Assembly: GCA_018828145.1 (NCBI GenBank)
Contig: JAHJWO010000024.1
Coordinates: 1 to 64,000 of the forward strand
Length of the DNA: 64,000 nt
Direction: 5' to 3'
Origin: Alphaproteobacteria bacterium
GTDB lineage: Bacteria; Pseudomonadota; Alphaproteobacteria; Rhizobiales; Devosiaceae
Shown in pieces: positions 24,827-34,750 of the stretch. Position 1 is the stretch's first letter. Each line of letters opens with the position of its first letter. The notes under the pieces were generated by a model, which saw nothing but the letters and a program-made list of their open reading frames with translations, made no database searches and was not told where the DNA came from. A program made the translations under genes and the position numbers.

Positions 24827-25714
24827 CTAGGGCGCCTTCTGGCAGACCGGACAGAAGAAGGTCGAGCGGCCCGACTGGACGATGCGCTGCACCGTGCCGG
24901 TACAGAGCGGCGTCGGGCAAGGCTCGCCTTCCCGGTCGTAGACGGCGAAGCGGTGCTGGAAATAGCCCGAGCCGCCCTCGGCATTGCGGAAGTCGCGCAA
25001 GGTCGAACCGCCCACCTCGATGGCCTCGACCAGCACCTGGCGCACGGCATGGGCCAGATCCTCGAGCGCCGCCTTGGGCTTGCCCCTGGCTGTCACCAGC
25101 GTGCCGGCGAGGACGGTGGGCAGGATGTGGCTGCGATGCAGCGCCTCGGCCACATAGATATTGCCCAGCCCCGCCACGACGCGCTGGTCGAGCAGGGCCG
25201 CCTTGATCGGGGTCTTCTTGCCGGTGAACTTCTCCGCCATTTCGCCGGCATTGAAGTCATTACCCAGCGGCTCGGGGCCGAGGTCCTTGAGATAGGGGCT
25301 GTCGGCCAGGTCATCGTAGAGGTCGATAAAGCCGAAGCGGCGCGGATCGGCATAGATCAGGTGGCTCCTGCCATGCTCGGGATGGGTGATGTCCCAGACC
25401 ATATGGTCGTGCTTGGGCTCGGTGCCGGGCTCATAATAGCGCGGCGGCTTGTCGATGCCGTGCTCGGCAAAGCGCCAGGAGCCGGTCATGCCCAGATGGC
25501 TGAGCAGGGTCTGGCCGCTGGAGAGCTGGAGCAGCAGATATTTCGCCCGCCGGCCGACCGAGACGATGGTCTGGCCTTCCAGCGCCGCCTTGAGCCCCTC
25601 GGGGAACGGAAAGCGCAGATCCTTGCGGTTGAGCGTCACCTGGTCGATGCGCGCGCCGACCAGCCAGGGCTCCAGCCCGCGGCGGACGGTTTCGACCTCG
25701 GGCAGTTCGGGCAT
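24827..25714 (-). CDS. mutM: Formamidopyrimidine-DNA glycosylase
   Basis: A 295-aa bifunctional base-excision enzyme that removes 8-oxoguanine. The mature N-terminus [16 protein letters not shown] carries the catalytic Pro and Glu needed for the Schiff-base reaction, which fixes the start at 25714. The H2TH region is [20 protein letters not shown]. The C-terminal zinc finger is present, with cysteine pairs in [13 protein letters not shown] and TFFCPVCQ. Divergent from ubiE with 116 bp between starts. Confidence 0.97.
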   Translation of the reverse strand: MPELPEVETVRRGLEPWLVGARIDQVTLNRKDLRFPFPEGLKAALEGQTIVSVGRRAKYLLLQLSSGQTLLSHLGMTGSWRFAEHGIDKPPRYYEPGTEPKHDHMVWDITHPEHGRSHLIYADPRRFGFIDLYDDLADSPYLKDLGPEPLGNDFNAGEMAEKFTGKKTPIKAALLDQRVVAGLGNIYVAEALHRSHILPTVLAGTLVTARGKPKAALEDLAHAVRQVLVEAIEVGGSTLRDFRNAEGGSGYFQHRFAVYDREGEPCPTPLCTGTVQRIVQSGRSTFFCPVCQKAP

Positions 25715-25830
25715 TGTGGTCTCTTTTACCTGTGCGGCTTTGTGCCATGGCAAAGCCGGATTGGGTTGAATATGGTGCGCGCCGATACGACACGTATTGC
25801 CTCCCATACAAAATGCACAGGGCGATAGCC

Positions 25831-26595
25831 ATGACCGAGCCGCGCGAGACCACCCATTTCGGCGAACAGACCGTGGCGATGGACGACAAGCAGGGCATGG
25901 TCAATGCCGTGTTCCACAATGTCGCCGACCGCTACGACCTGATGAACGACCTGATGAGCGCCGGCATCCACCGGGTGTGGAAAGCGGCCATGGTCGCCGA
26001 CCTCGCGCCGCCCAAGGCGGGCACGCGGCCCTATCGGGTGCTCGACATGGCCGGGGGCACCGGCGACATTGCCGAGCGCATCATCAATGCCTCGGTGGGC
26101 TATGCCGAGGTCGTGGTCTCCGACATCAATGCCGACATGCTGCGGGTGGGCGCCGAGCGGGCGAAGGCGTGGCGCTACCCTGCGCAGGCCAGCTTCGTCG
26201 AGGCCAATGCCGAGGAACTGCCCTTCGAAGACAACAGCTTTGACGCCTATACGATCGCCTTCGGCATCCGCAATGTGCCGCGCATCCAGAAGGCGCTGGA
26301 CGAGGCGCATCGCGTGCTCAAGCGCGGCGGGCGCATCCTGGTGCTCGAATTCTCCCAGGTCGACGTGCCGGGCTTTGACGCCGTCTACTCCGCCTTTTCC
26401 GACCGGGTGATCCCGCCCATGGGCAAGCTGGTCACCGGCGATGCGCAGCCCTACCAGTATCTGGTGGAGTCGATCCGCAAGTTCCCCCCGCCGCCGGCTT
26501 TCTCGGCCATGCTGAGCCAGGCCGGGTTCAAGCGCGTCAAGCACACGCCCTATTCGGGCAATATCGCGACGCTGTTCTCGGGATGGAAGATTTAG
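25831..26595 (+). CDS. ubiE: Ubiquinone/menaquinone C-methyltransferase UbiE
   Basis: A 254-aa SAM-dependent methyltransferase of the ubiquinone pathway. Family signatures: [13 protein letters not shown]-type stretch (here [20 protein letters not shown]), SAM motif [15 protein letters not shown], the post-I region [13 protein letters not shown], and [20 protein letters not shown]. Ends [14 protein letters not shown] 25831 is preferred (AGGGCG upstream); ATG 25813 is possible. ubiB follows after three bases, so the two form an operon. Confidence 0.96.
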   Translation: MTEPRETTHFGEQTVAMDDKQGMVNAVFHNVADRYDLMNDLMSAGIHRVWKAAMVADLAPPKAGTRPYRVLDMAGGTGDIAERIINASVGYAEVVVSDINADMLRVGAERAKAWRYPAQASFVEANAEELPFEDNSFDAYTIAFGIRNVPRIQKALDEAHRVLKRGGRILVLEFSQVDVPGFDAVYSAFSDRVIPPMGKLVTGDAQPYQYLVESIRKFPPPPAFSAMLSQAGFKRVKHTPYSGNIATLFSGWKI

Positions 26596-26598
26596 CGC

Positions 26599-28152
26599 AT
26601 GCTGCTTGGTGCCTATTTCCGCCTGATCCGGGCCGGTTACGTGCTGGCGCGCGAGGGTGCGCTGTCGATTCCCGGCGAGTTGCCGCCGGCCCTGGCGCCG
26701 CTGCGCTTCGGAATCTGGCTGGGCCGGCTGATCGAGCGGCCCAGCGTGCGCCGGACCGGCCATGTCGAGCGCCTCAACAAGGCGCTGAACCTGCTGGGGC
26801 CGACCTATGTGAAATTCGGCCAGACGCTGGCGACGCGGCCGGACGTGGTCGGCGCGCAGATTGCCAATGACCTGTCGGGCCTGCAGGACAAGATGGAGCC
26901 CTTCGACGCCGCACTCGTGCCGGCCATCCTGGTTGCCGCGCTCGATGGCAAGGCGGCCGAACTGACCGAGCTTTCCCCGCCCATCGCCGCCGCCTCCATC
27001 GCCCAGGTGCACAGGGCGCGGCTCAGGCCCGCCAACGGGATGGCAAAGACCGTCGCGGTCAAGATCCTGCGGCCGGGCGTCGAGGCCCGCTTCATGGCCG
27101 ATATCGAGAGCTTCTATGCCGCGGCGCGGCTTGCCGAGGGCATGGTGCGCTCGACGCGGCGCCTGCGGCCGACCGAAGTGGTCGAGACGCTCGACCGCTC
27201 GGCGCGGCTGGAACTGGACCTGCGCCTCGAGGCCGCGGCCATTTCGGAAATGGCCGAGAATATCAAGGACGATACCGGCTTCGTCATCCCCACCGTTTCT
27301 TGGGACCATGTGGCGCAGAATGTGCTGACGACCAGCTGGGTCGACGGCATCCCGATCCGCGACCATGCCGCGCTCGACGCGGCCGGGGTGGACCGCAAGA
27401 CGCTGGCGACCAAGCTGCTGCAGAGCTTTCTCAAGCATGCCATCCGCGACGGCTTCTTCCACGCCGACATGCATCCGGGCAACCTGTTCGCCGACCCCAG
27501 GACGGGCGACGTCATTGCCGTCGACTTCGGCATTATGGGTCGCATCAACCGCAAGGAACGGCGCTTCCTCGCCGATATTCTCTACGGCTTCATCACCCGC
27601 AACTATCGCCTCGTCGCCGAGCGGCATTTCGACATCGGCTATGTGCCCAAGGACCAGTCGGTCGACGACTTTGCCCTGGCGATCAGGTCGATCGGTGAAC
27701 CTCTTCATGGCCGCACTGCCTCCGATATCTCGATGGCGCGCGTGCTGGGCCAGCTCTTTGCGATTACCGACCTCTTTTCCATGCAGACCCGGCCCGAACT
27801 GGTGCTGCTGCAGAAATCCATGGTGCTGGTGGAAGGCGTGGCGCGGGCGCTCGACCCGCAGCTCGACATCTGGACGGTGGCCGAGCCTGTCGTGGGCGAC
27901 TGGCTGCGCAAGGAAGCCGGCCCGATCGGCCGGATCGAGGCGCTGACAGAGCAGCTCAAGGTGTTCGCCGAAGCGGCGCAGCGCCTGCCGGTGATCGCGG
28001 CGCAGGCCGAGCTGGCCCTGGCCGACTATCATGCCGGCAAGATGCGGCCCCGCAGCGACCGGCTGATGCGCTGGGCCATGCTGGGCGTGCTGGGCCTAGC
28101 CGGACTGGTGCTGCTGGCCGTGCTGTGGCGCCTCACCCTGGCGCCTTTGTGA
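26599..28152 (+). CDS. ubiB: Ubiquinone biosynthesis kinase-like protein UbiB
   Basis: A 517-aa ABC1/ADCK-family atypical kinase needed for ubiquinone synthesis. The family KxGQ motif is YVKFGQTLATRPD near residue 75. The Ala-rich loop is SPPIAAASIAQVHRARL and the catalytic region is FFHADMHPGNLFADP with VDFGIMGRINRKERRFLADI. A C-terminal hydrophobic segment (AMLGVLGLAGLVLLAVLWRL) is the expected membrane anchor. Follows ubiE by three bases. Confidence 0.96.
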   Translation: MLLGAYFRLIRAGYVLAREGALSIPGELPPALAPLRFGIWLGRLIERPSVRRTGHVERLNKALNLLGPTYVKFGQTLATRPDVVGAQIANDLSGLQDKMEPFDAALVPAILVAALDGKAAELTELSPPIAAASIAQVHRARLRPANGMAKTVAVKILRPGVEARFMADIESFYAAARLAEGMVRSTRRLRPTEVVETLDRSARLELDLRLEAAAISEMAENIKDDTGFVIPTVSWDHVAQNVLTTSWVDGIPIRDHAALDAAGVDRKTLATKLLQSFLKHAIRDGFFHADMHPGNLFADPRTGDVIAVDFGIMGRINRKERRFLADILYGFITRNYRLVAERHFDIGYVPKDQSVDDFALAIRSIGEPLHGRTASDISMARVLGQLFAITDLFSMQTRPELVLLQKSMVLVEGVARALDPQLDIWTVAEPVVGDWLRKEAGPIGRIEALTEQLKVFAEAAQRLPVIAAQAELALADYHAGKMRPRSDRLMRWAMLGVLGLAGLVLLAVLWRLTLAPL

Positions 28153-28215
28153 GCGCCTTGCCCGGTCAATGACTTAGCCATAGATTGCGCGCAGAAACCT
28201 TGGGAGACAGGCGTC

Positions 28216-28824
28216 ATGTCCATCGAGAAGCTCGGCAAATTCACCATTGCAATGCTGCTGGGCGCAGCGCTGACCGGCTGCATCGACGCCAAGGTCGACG
28301 TGGCGCTGACCAGCGAGACCACGGCCAAGGCGACGATGACCCAGGTCATGGGCGCCGAATTCTACTCCATGGTCGTGATGGGCGCCGAACAGGCCGGAGC
28401 GGATGCGCCGGCCGAGGATGAATTCTGCGCCGAGGGCGAGCTCACCGAAGGCGCCGATGGCAGCGCCACCTGCACCATTGTCGAGGAGGGTCGGTTTGCC
28501 GACCTGACCATGGGCAATGACGAGCAGGCCATCGTCTTTGCCGCGGCCGGCCCCGGCCTCGTCCGCATTTCCCTGCCGACCGCGGAAATGAAGGCCGAGA
28601 TCGGCGCCGACGACACCATGGATGCCGAGACGCGGCAGATGGTCGAGGCCTTCTTTACCGGCCATGCCGTCACCGTGCGCTTTTCCGGCGCCGAGGTGAC
28701 CGAGACGAATATGACGCTGTCGGGCGACAAGCGCTCGGCCGAACAGGTCATCCCCTTCCTCGATCTGATCAACGGTACCGTCGAGCTGCCCGACGAACTC
28801 TATGCCGTGGTCCGCGCCCCCTGA
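28216..28824 (+). CDS. Predicted lipoprotein
   Basis: A 202-aa protein with a lipoprotein signal: hydrophobic FTIAMLLGAALTGC with the lipobox LTGC, so Cys22 is probably lipidated. The mature part begins IDAKVDVALTSETTAKATMT and is rich in acidic residues, with two Cys (FCAEGE, TCTIVE) likely paired. It resembles LppM-like / DUF3153-type periplasmic beta-rich lipoproteins in style, but no family is claimed. Its TGA overlaps the dut ATG by one base (TGATG), so it is coupled to dut. It takes the place between ubiB and dut where many relatives have coaBC. Confidence 0.7.
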   Translation: MSIEKLGKFTIAMLLGAALTGCIDAKVDVALTSETTAKATMTQVMGAEFYSMVVMGAEQAGADAPAEDEFCAEGELTEGADGSATCTIVEEGRFADLTMGNDEQAIVFAAAGPGLVRISLPTAEMKAEIGADDTMDAETRQMVEAFFTGHAVTVRFSGAEVTETNMTLSGDKRSAEQVIPFLDLINGTVELPDELYAVVRAP

Positions 28825-29282
28825 TGGCTGACGCGGTCCCTATCGGCCTGGTCTGGCTGGCGCATGGCCAGGGCCTGCCCCTGCCCCGCCAGCAGAGCGC
28901 GGGCGCGGCTGGCGTGGATATTGCGGCGGCGCTCGGCCCCGACGAGGTGGTCGAGATCGCTCCTGGCGGCACGGCCATGATCCCGTCGGGCTTTGCCATG
29001 GCCCTGCCGGAAGGTTACGAGGCACAGATCAGGCCACGCTCCGGGCTGGCAGCAAAATTCGGGGTAACGGTGCTCAACGCCCCCGGCACGGTCGACGCGG
29101 ATTATCGTGGCGAAGTCAAAGTCATGCTGATCAATCACGGCCAGGCGCCCTTTGCGGTGCGCCGGGGCGAGCGCATTGCCCAGATGGTGGTGGCGCCGGT
29201 CAGCCAGGTATTTTTTACGCAATTGGAGACGCTGGATGAAACCGAACGCGGTGACCGCGGGCATGGCTCGACTGGGCGTTAG
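28824..29282 (+). CDS. dut: dUTP diphosphatase
   Basis: A 152-aa trimeric dUTPase that keeps uracil out of DNA and supplies dUMP. All five motifs are recognisable: I GAAGVDIAAAL, II RPRSGLAAK, III GTVDADYRGEVKVMLIN with the catalytic Asp, IV RGERIAQMVV, and V RGDRGHGSTG, where the usual RGxGGFGSTG is slightly altered. The start overlaps the lipoprotein stop by one base, and the DUF2259 gene begins inside its 3' end. Confidence 0.96.
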   Translation: MADAVPIGLVWLAHGQGLPLPRQQSAGAAGVDIAAALGPDEVVEIAPGGTAMIPSGFAMALPEGYEAQIRPRSGLAAKFGVTVLNAPGTVDADYRGEVKVMLINHGQAPFAVRRGERIAQMVVAPVSQVFFTQLETLDETERGDRGHGSTGR

Positions 29283-29979
29283 CCTGCTGGGCCTTGCAGC
29301 ACTGGTTGGCCCGGCCATGGCCGGCGACCGGGCGCTGATCGACCTCATCGGCTATTCCGCGGATGCCCGTTACTTCGCCTTCGAGGAATATGGCATCCAG
29401 GACGGCTCGGGCTTTGCCTATTCCAGCATCTACGTCGTCGACCTGGCCGAGGACGAGTGGGTGGTCGGCACGCCGGTGCGGGTGCGGGGCGAAAGCGAAG
29501 CGATGACGCTGAGCGTGGTGCGCGCCGAGGCACAGGCCACCGCCGCCGAGGATCTGGCGACGCTGGGCATAGACAGGCCCGCCGAACTGGTTGCGCTGGT
29601 TGGCGACGGGGCCCCGGGCCTCGATGCCGACCGCCTGCGCTTTGGCATGCCCGGCTACGAGCCGGGTGCGGTCCGGGGCGATCACGAACTGCGCCTGTCG
29701 AGCTTTCCCGTCACCGCTGCGGCGCCCTGCACGGAGTGGTTCGGGGTCGATCCGCTGGGCTACCAGCTGACGCTGGTCAGTGACGAGGGATCGCGCCAGA
29801 TCCACCGCGATGGCGACCTGCCGCGCTCGCGCGGCTGCCCGGTGACCTATCGGCTCCATGGCGTGGTGCTGCCGTTCCAGGCCGATTCGGTTGACGACGC
29901 GGTGGTGCTGATTTCCGTCTATCCCGGCAGTTTCGAAGGTCCCGACCGGCGCTTCATCGCGGTGCCGCTTGGCCTCTGA
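29236..29979 (+). CDS. Secreted DUF2259 protein
   Basis: A 247-aa protein with a signal peptide (MARLGVSLLGLAALVGPAMAG region). The mature start DRALIDLIGYSADARYFAFE and GIQDGSGFAYSSIYVVDL are typical of DUF2259, predicted secreted proteins of Hyphomicrobiales with no known role. ATG 29236 has GGAGA six bases upstream and overlaps dut by 47 bp; ATG 29263 with a shorter overlap is an alternative. Part of the lipoprotein-dut-DUF2259-moeB-like run. Confidence 0.78.
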   Translation: MKPNAVTAGMARLGVSLLGLAALVGPAMAGDRALIDLIGYSADARYFAFEEYGIQDGSGFAYSSIYVVDLAEDEWVVGTPVRVRGESEAMTLSVVRAEAQATAAEDLATLGIDRPAELVALVGDGAPGLDADRLRFGMPGYEPGAVRGDHELRLSSFPVTAAAPCTEWFGVDPLGYQLTLVSDEGSRQIHRDGDLPRSRGCPVTYRLHGVVLPFQADSVDDAVVLISVYPGSFEGPDRRFIAVPLGL

Positions 29980-30691
29980 CCCGCTCTCCCCCGCCGAAAC
30001 GCGGCGTTATGCGCGCCATCTGGTGCTCAAGGGCATGGGCGGGGCGGGCCAGCAGGCGCTGAAGCAGGCCCGCGTGCTGGTGGTCGGCGCGGGCGGGCTG
30101 GGCAGCCCGGTCATCGCCTATCTGGCCGGGGCCGGCATCGGCACGCTGGGCATTGTCGACCATGATGCGGTGTCGCTGAGCAACCTGCACCGGCAGGTGA
30201 TCCATACCGAGGCGGGCATTGGCGACAACAAGGCGCACAGCGCCGGGCGCTTTGCCAGCGCGCTCAACCCGCATGTCACGCTTGCCATCCATGCCGAGCG
30301 GCTTGAGGCCGGCAATGCCGGGGCCATCATCGCGGACTATGACCTGGTGCTGGACGGAACGGATAATCTGGCCACCCGCCGGGTGGTTGCGGCGGCCGCA
30401 GCACAACTGGGCAAGGCGCTGGTCTCGGGCGCCGTTTCGATGTTCGACGGGCAGGTCACGGTCTTCGCGCCGGGCGGACCGGCCTTTGCCGACCTCTATC
30501 CCGCAGAAGCCGACGATACCGACCTGCCCAGCTGCGAAGCCACCGGCATACTAGGCCCGCTGACGGGCGTCATCGGCACGCTGATGGCCATGGAAGCCAT
30601 CAAGCTTCTCACCGGCATCGGCGAACCGCTGATCGGCCGGGTGCTGACCTATGACGGCAAGGGCGGGCGGTTCAGCGAGTTTTCGTACTAG
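29969..30691 (+). CDS. moeB: MoeB/ThiF-family sulfur-carrier adenylyltransferase
   Basis: A 240-aa E1-like enzyme that adenylates the C-terminal glycine of a sulfur carrier such as MoaD or ThiS. The nucleotide-binding motif is VVGAGGLGSPVIAYLAGAG, followed by DHDAVSLSNLHRQ, and later DGTDNLATR. The cysteine region is SCEATGILGPLTGVIGTLMA. It is the short form without a rhodanese domain. The first in-frame start is TTG 29969, which overlaps the upstream stop by 11 bases; there is no upstream ATG. MoeB and ThiF cannot be separated by sequence alone. Confidence 0.85.
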   Translation: MASDPLSPAETRRYARHLVLKGMGGAGQQALKQARVLVVGAGGLGSPVIAYLAGAGIGTLGIVDHDAVSLSNLHRQVIHTEAGIGDNKAHSAGRFASALNPHVTLAIHAERLEAGNAGAIIADYDLVLDGTDNLATRRVVAAAAAQLGKALVSGAVSMFDGQVTVFAPGGPAFADLYPAEADDTDLPSCEATGILGPLTGVIGTLMAMEAIKLLTGIGEPLIGRVLTYDGKGGRFSEFSY

Positions 30692-30697
30692 CCGCCC

Positions 30698-31924
30698 TCA
30701 AGCGTCCGGATGCTTGAAGACCAGGGCGGCATTGGTGCCGCCGAAGCCGAAGGAATTGGACAGCACCACGCCCAGATCGACATTGTCGCGGCGCTGGCGA
30801 ATGATCGGCATGTCTTCGAAAGCGGGGTCGAGCACATCGATATTGGCGCTTTCGGCGATGAAGCGGTGCTTCATCATCAGGATCGAATAGATCGATTCAT
30901 GCACGCCGGTGGCGCCCTGGCTGTGGCCGGTCAGCGACTTGGTGGCCGAGATGGGCGGGCACTTATCCTCGTTGCCGAAGAGGGCACGGATCGCCTCGAT
31001 CTCGCGCAGGTCGCCCACCGGGGTCGAGGTGGCGTGCGGGTTGATGTAGTCGATCTTCTGCGGCACGTTCTTGAGCGCCATGCGCATGCAGCGCTCAGCG
31101 CCTTCGCCCGAGGGGGCAACCATGTCGAGCCCGTCCGAGGTCGCGCCATAGCCGATCAGCTCGGCCCAGATCCTGGCGCCACGCGCCTTGGCATGTTCGT
31201 ATTCTTCTAGCACCAGCACGCCGGCGCCGCCCGAGATGACGAAGCCGTCACGCGCTGCGTCATAGCAGCGGCTGGCCTTGGCCGGGGTGTCGTTGAAGTC
31301 GGAGCTCATGGCGCCCATGGCGTCGAACAGGTCGGAGAGGGTCCAGTCGAGATCCTCATGGCCGCCGGCAAAGACGATGTCCTGCTTGCCCATGATGATC
31401 TGTTCCATGGCATTGCCGATGCAGTGCTTGGACGTCGCGCAGGCCGCGGTGATGGTATAGTTGATGCCCTTGATGCCGAAGGGCGTGGCCAAAGTGGCCG
31501 AGGCAGTGGAGCCCATGGCCTTGGGCACGGCCAGCGGCCCGATGCGCTTGGGGCTGGTATTCTTGCGGGTGATGTCGGCGGCTTCGACAATGGTGCGGGT
31601 CGAGGCGCCGCCCGAGCCCATGACGATGCCCGTCATGGGGTTGGAGATGTCCTTTTCCTCGAGCCCGGCATCGGCAATGGCCTGCTGCATGGCGAGGTAG
31701 TTCCAGGCTGCGCCCTTGCCCATGAAGCGGGTGACGCGGCGGTCGAGGATTTCGAAGGGGTCGAGGCCCGGATCGCCCTTGACCTGGCTGCGGAAGCCCA
31801 GCTCGGCATAGTCCGGCGCGGCGACAATGCCCGGCCTGGCATTGCGCAGGCTTTCGGTGACCTCATCGAGCGAATTGCCGATCGAGGAAATGATACCCAT
31901 GCCGGTTACGACAACTCGTCTCAT
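30698..31924 (-). CDS. fabB: 3-oxoacyl-ACP synthase I
   Basis: A 408-aa condensing enzyme of fatty-acid elongation with a special role in making unsaturated fatty acids. Catalytic Cys in [16 protein letters not shown], His in [13 protein letters not shown], Lys in [14 protein letters not shown] and the end [20 protein letters not shown] 31924 has GAGG at good spacing; ATG 31930 is too close to it. It lies 84 bp downstream of fabA, the usual fabA-fabB pair. Confidence 0.96.
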   Translation of the reverse strand: MRRVVVTGMGIISSIGNSLDEVTESLRNARPGIVAAPDYAELGFRSQVKGDPGLDPFEILDRRVTRFMGKGAAWNYLAMQQAIADAGLEEKDISNPMTGIVMGSGGASTRTIVEAADITRKNTSPKRIGPLAVPKAMGSTASATLATPFGIKGINYTITAACATSKHCIGNAMEQIIMGKQDIVFAGGHEDLDWTLSDLFDAMGAMSSDFNDTPAKASRCYDAARDGFVISGGAGVLVLEEYEHAKARGARIWAELIGYGATSDGLDMVAPSGEGAERCMRMALKNVPQKIDYINPHATSTPVGDLREIEAIRALFGNEDKCPPISATKSLTGHSQGATGVHESIYSILMMKHRFIAESANIDVLDPAFEDMPIIRQRRDNVDLGVVLSNSFGFGGTNAALVFKHPDA

Positions 31925-32008
31925 CAACATCCTCGCTTCAGTCGGTTTCGGGCGCCATTGCGGCTGACGCCTCTCAGTTATGGAATCGTTGGGCCCAAGA
32001 TAAGGCGG

Positions 32009-32539
32009 TCAGGCGCTTTTCTGTGCCATCATCTGGCTGTCGGTAAACAGGCCAACGCGCAGGTCCTTGGCTTCGTAGATCACCTTGCCGTCAGCCTTGA
32101 CCCAGCCGTCGGCGATGCCAAGGGTCAGGCGGCCCTTCATCACGCGCTTGAGGTCGATGCCGTATTCGACCAGCTTGACGTCGTCCGTCACCTGGCCGGT
32201 GAACTTGATCTCGCCGCCCAGGGCGCGGCCGCGGCCGGGCTGGCCGATCCAGCTGAGGAAGAAGCCGGTCATCTGCCAGATGGCGTCGAGGCCCAGGCAA
32301 CCGGGCATGACCGGGTCGCCGATGAAATGGCACTTGAAGAACCACAGGTCCGGATTGACGTCGAGCTCGGCGCGCACCTGGCCCTTGCCATGGAGTCCAC
32401 CGGTCTCGTCGATATGGGTGATGCGATCGAACATCAGCATGGGCGGTGCCGGCAGGCGGGCATCGCCCTGGCCGGGCAGTTCGCCGCGACCATGGGCCAG
32501 CAGCTCTTCATACCCAAATGCGTTTTGCCGTTCGGCCAT
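32009..32539 (-). CDS. fabA: 3-hydroxydecanoyl-ACP dehydratase/isomerase
   Basis: A 176-aa hot-dog fold enzyme that dehydrates beta-hydroxyacyl-ACP and isomerises trans-2 to cis-3-decenoyl-ACP, the branch point to unsaturated fatty acids. Catalytic His in [17 protein letters not shown] and Asp in [17 protein letters not shown] are present. Length is standard. First gene of the fabA-fabB pair and divergent from irr. Confidence 0.97.
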   Translation of the reverse strand: MAERQNAFGYEELLAHGRGELPGQGDARLPAPPMLMFDRITHIDETGGLHGKGQVRAELDVNPDLWFFKCHFIGDPVMPGCLGLDAIWQMTGFFLSWIGQPGRGRALGGEIKFTGQVTDDVKLVEYGIDLKRVMKGRLTLGIADGWVKADGKVIYEAKDLRVGLFTDSQMMAQKSA

Positions 32540-32723
32540 GCCTGATACCCCGGTTAACCTTGTGGTTTGGTCTCGTATAGGCGCGCGTCGAGAGGGTCAA
32601 GTCAGGCCCTGTTGACCAAGAGGGGCAAAGGCGCGGCTGCGGCGCCCGTGCCGCTTGTGTGAATTTTCTGCGATAGTTATAAGGAAGTCAGCAATTTCCG
32701 GCCCTTTGCTGCTCAAGGACCCT

Positions 32724-33170
32724 ATGACTGATCGTTCCCAGACCGTCCGGTCGCACCCGTCGCGCAAGCCGTGCCTTACCGCTGTCCTGCGCATGGCCGG
32801 TCTCCGCCCGACCCGTCAGCGCGTCGCGCTGGCCGAACTGCTGTTCGGCGGCCCGCATCGCCATGTCAGCGCCGAGCAACTGCATGGCGAGGCCAGCGAA
32901 GCCCGGGTCAATGTCTCGCTCGCGACCATCTACAATACGCTGCACCAGTTCCATGAAGCGGGCCTGCTGCGCGAAGTGGCCGTGGATGCCTCGCGGTCCT
33001 ATTTCGATACCGACACGTCGGACCACCATCACTTCTACGTGGAAGACGAGCAGCGGATGATCGACATCCCCGCCTCGTCGGTGGAATTTGCGGCCCTGCC
33101 CGAGGCGCCAAAGGGCATGATGGTCAGCCATGTCGACGTGGTCATCCGCGTGCGCAAGGCCCAGGCCTGA
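32724..33170 (+). CDS. irr: Fur-family iron response regulator Irr
   Basis: A 148-aa metalloregulator. DNA-binding helix region LRPTRQRVALAELLFGG and VNVSLATIYNTLHQFHEAGL. The histidine cluster TSDHHHFYVEDE is the metal/haem-responsive site of Irr and Fur proteins; the absence of the Fur C-terminal CxxC cysteines favours Irr over Fur. In Hyphomicrobiales Irr represses haem synthesis and iron-using genes when iron is low. Start 32724 gives a normal-length protein. No clear ICE box was found in its own promoter region by eye. Confidence 0.88.
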   Translation: MTDRSQTVRSHPSRKPCLTAVLRMAGLRPTRQRVALAELLFGGPHRHVSAEQLHGEASEARVNVSLATIYNTLHQFHEAGLLREVAVDASRSYFDTDTSDHHHFYVEDEQRMIDIPASSVEFAALPEAPKGMMVSHVDVVIRVRKAQA

Positions 33171-33324
33171 CGGGCGGATTCGCGGCTCGGGCAGGGCCGC
33201 AATCTTGTCAAACGAGCCGTTGTCCATCCCCCTGCATGCAGGAAAATCGCCAAGCGTGACGGTGACAGCGTCCCGCTGATCGCCCATATTGCCGGCCGAA
33301 CGGCAATAACGGCAAGGGTGGCCA

Positions 33325-34152
33325 ATGAGCCAAAAGGTCAATCTCAAAGCCTATTTCGACCGAATCGGCTTTGCCGGATCCATCGCCCCGACCTTGGCGA
33401 CACTCGAGACGATCCACGCGCTGCATCCTGCAGCGATCCCCTTTGAAAACCTCAACCCGCTGCTCGGCCTGCCGGTCGAGCTCAAGCTGCCAAGCATCGA
33501 GAAGAAGCTGCTGACCGAAAAGCGCGGCGGCTATTGCTACGAGCACAACCTGCTGCTGATGGCGGTGCTGCGCGAGCTGGATTTCAGCGTGCGGGGCCTC
33601 GCCGCGCGGGTGCTGTGGAACAATCCAGGAGCCACCGACCCGACGCCCCATCACATGCTGCTGGCCGTCGATATCAACGGGGTCACCTATATTGCCGATG
33701 TCGGCTTTGGCGGCATGACGCTGACGGCGCCGCTGCGCCTCAAGGCCGATGCCGAGCAGGCAACGCCGCATGGCCCGTTCCGCCTCACCGGGGGCGATCC
33801 GGAATGGCGGCTGGAAGCGAAGATCGGCGACGACTGGAAGGCGCTCTACGCCTTCGAAATGGCCGAGAAGACCGACGCGGACTATGCCGCTTCCAACCTT
33901 TTCCTCTCCACCGACCCGGCATCGGCCTTCCGGCAGGAGCTGCGCGTCGCGCTGTCGCCCGCGGGCCGGCGGCTGGCGCTGCGCGACACTCGCCTGACCA
34001 TCCATGCCGAGGGCCAGCCCCCGGAATTCATGGTGCTCACCAGCGTGGCACAGATGCGCGAGGTGCTGTCCGGCCAGTTCGGCATCCAGCTGCCGCCCGC
34101 CGAGCTGCTCGATCCGCGGCTCGAAGCCATCCTGGCCAAGACAGAGGGCTAG
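33325..34152 (+). CDS. nat: Arylamine N-acetyltransferase
   Basis: A 275-aa acetyl-CoA-dependent enzyme. The Cys-His-Asp triad is visible: Cys in KRGGYCYEHN, His in PTPHHMLLAVDI and Asp in YIADVGFGGMTL. N-terminus LKAYFDRIGFAGSIAPTL and IPFENLNPLLGLPVEL are typical. It acetylates arylamines and hydrazines; the natural substrate is unknown. First of a run of four same-strand genes (nat, YdeI-like, DUF1697, ribokinase) with overlaps or a one-base gap. Confidence 0.93.
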   Translation: MSQKVNLKAYFDRIGFAGSIAPTLATLETIHALHPAAIPFENLNPLLGLPVELKLPSIEKKLLTEKRGGYCYEHNLLLMAVLRELDFSVRGLAARVLWNNPGATDPTPHHMLLAVDINGVTYIADVGFGGMTLTAPLRLKADAEQATPHGPFRLTGGDPEWRLEAKIGDDWKALYAFEMAEKTDADYAASNLFLSTDPASAFRQELRVALSPAGRRLALRDTRLTIHAEGQPPEFMVLTSVAQMREVLSGQFGIQLPPAELLDPRLEAILAKTEG

Positions 34153-34153
34153 C

Positions 34154-34750
34154 ATGGCGCCGGTCGTCGTCGACCCCGACAAGGTTCGCGAATTTGCCGA
34201 TGGCCAAGCCTTCTATGACTGGCTGGCGGCCCATCATGCCAGCGATGACGAAGTGTGGATCCGCATCTTCAAGAAGGGCAGCGGCCGGCCGACCATTTCG
34301 GCGGCCGAGGCGATCGACGTCGTGCTGTGCTGGGGCTGGATCGACGCCATCCGCAAGAGCTGGGACGATGTGTCCTTCGTGCAGCGCTATACGCATCGCG
34401 GCAGGAAGAGTGCCTGGAGCGATATCAACAAGGCCAATGTCGCCCGCCTCGTCGAGGAAGGCAGGATGACCGAGCATGGTCTCAAACATGTCGAACTGGC
34501 CAAGGCCGATGGCCGCTGGGACGCCTCCTACCGGACGACCATGGATCCGCCGGCGGACCTGCTGGCCGCCATCGAGGCCAGCCCCGGGGCGACGGAATTC
34601 TATCGCACCCTCTCGGCGCAGAATCGTTTCGCGCTGATCTTCCGCGTCATCAATCTCAAGACGCCTTCCGCCCGCGCCCGCAAGATTGCCGGCTTCGTCG
34701 CGATGCTCGAAAAAGGCGAAACCCTCCATCCGCAGAAGGTGAAGGCCTGA
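34154..34750 (+). CDS. YdeI/OmpD-associated family protein
   Basis: A 198-aa protein. The N-terminal half has the YdeI pattern (FYDWLAAHHASDDEVWIRIF, VVLCWGWIDAIRKSWD, RKSAWSDINKANVARL). The C-terminal half is the OmdA-like segment (DLLAAIEASPGATEFYRTLS, ARKIAGFVAMLEKGE). The family has no firm biochemical role; some members affect cell-envelope stress tolerance. It starts one base after the nat stop codon and its TGA overlaps the next ATG (TGATG), so the genes are coupled. Confidence 0.85.
   Translation: MAPVVVDPDKVREFADGQAFYDWLAAHHASDDEVWIRIFKKGSGRPTISAAEAIDVVLCWGWIDAIRKSWDDVSFVQRYTHRGRKSAWSDINKANVARLVEEGRMTEHGLKHVELAKADGRWDASYRTTMDPPADLLAAIEASPGATEFYRTLSAQNRFALIFRVINLKTPSARARKIAGFVAMLEKGETLHPQKVKA

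Noticed and set aside
33171-33324. A short gene between irr and nat
   Set aside because: No open frame with a plausible start, Shine-Dalgarno or family resemblance is seen; it is treated as the nat promoter region.
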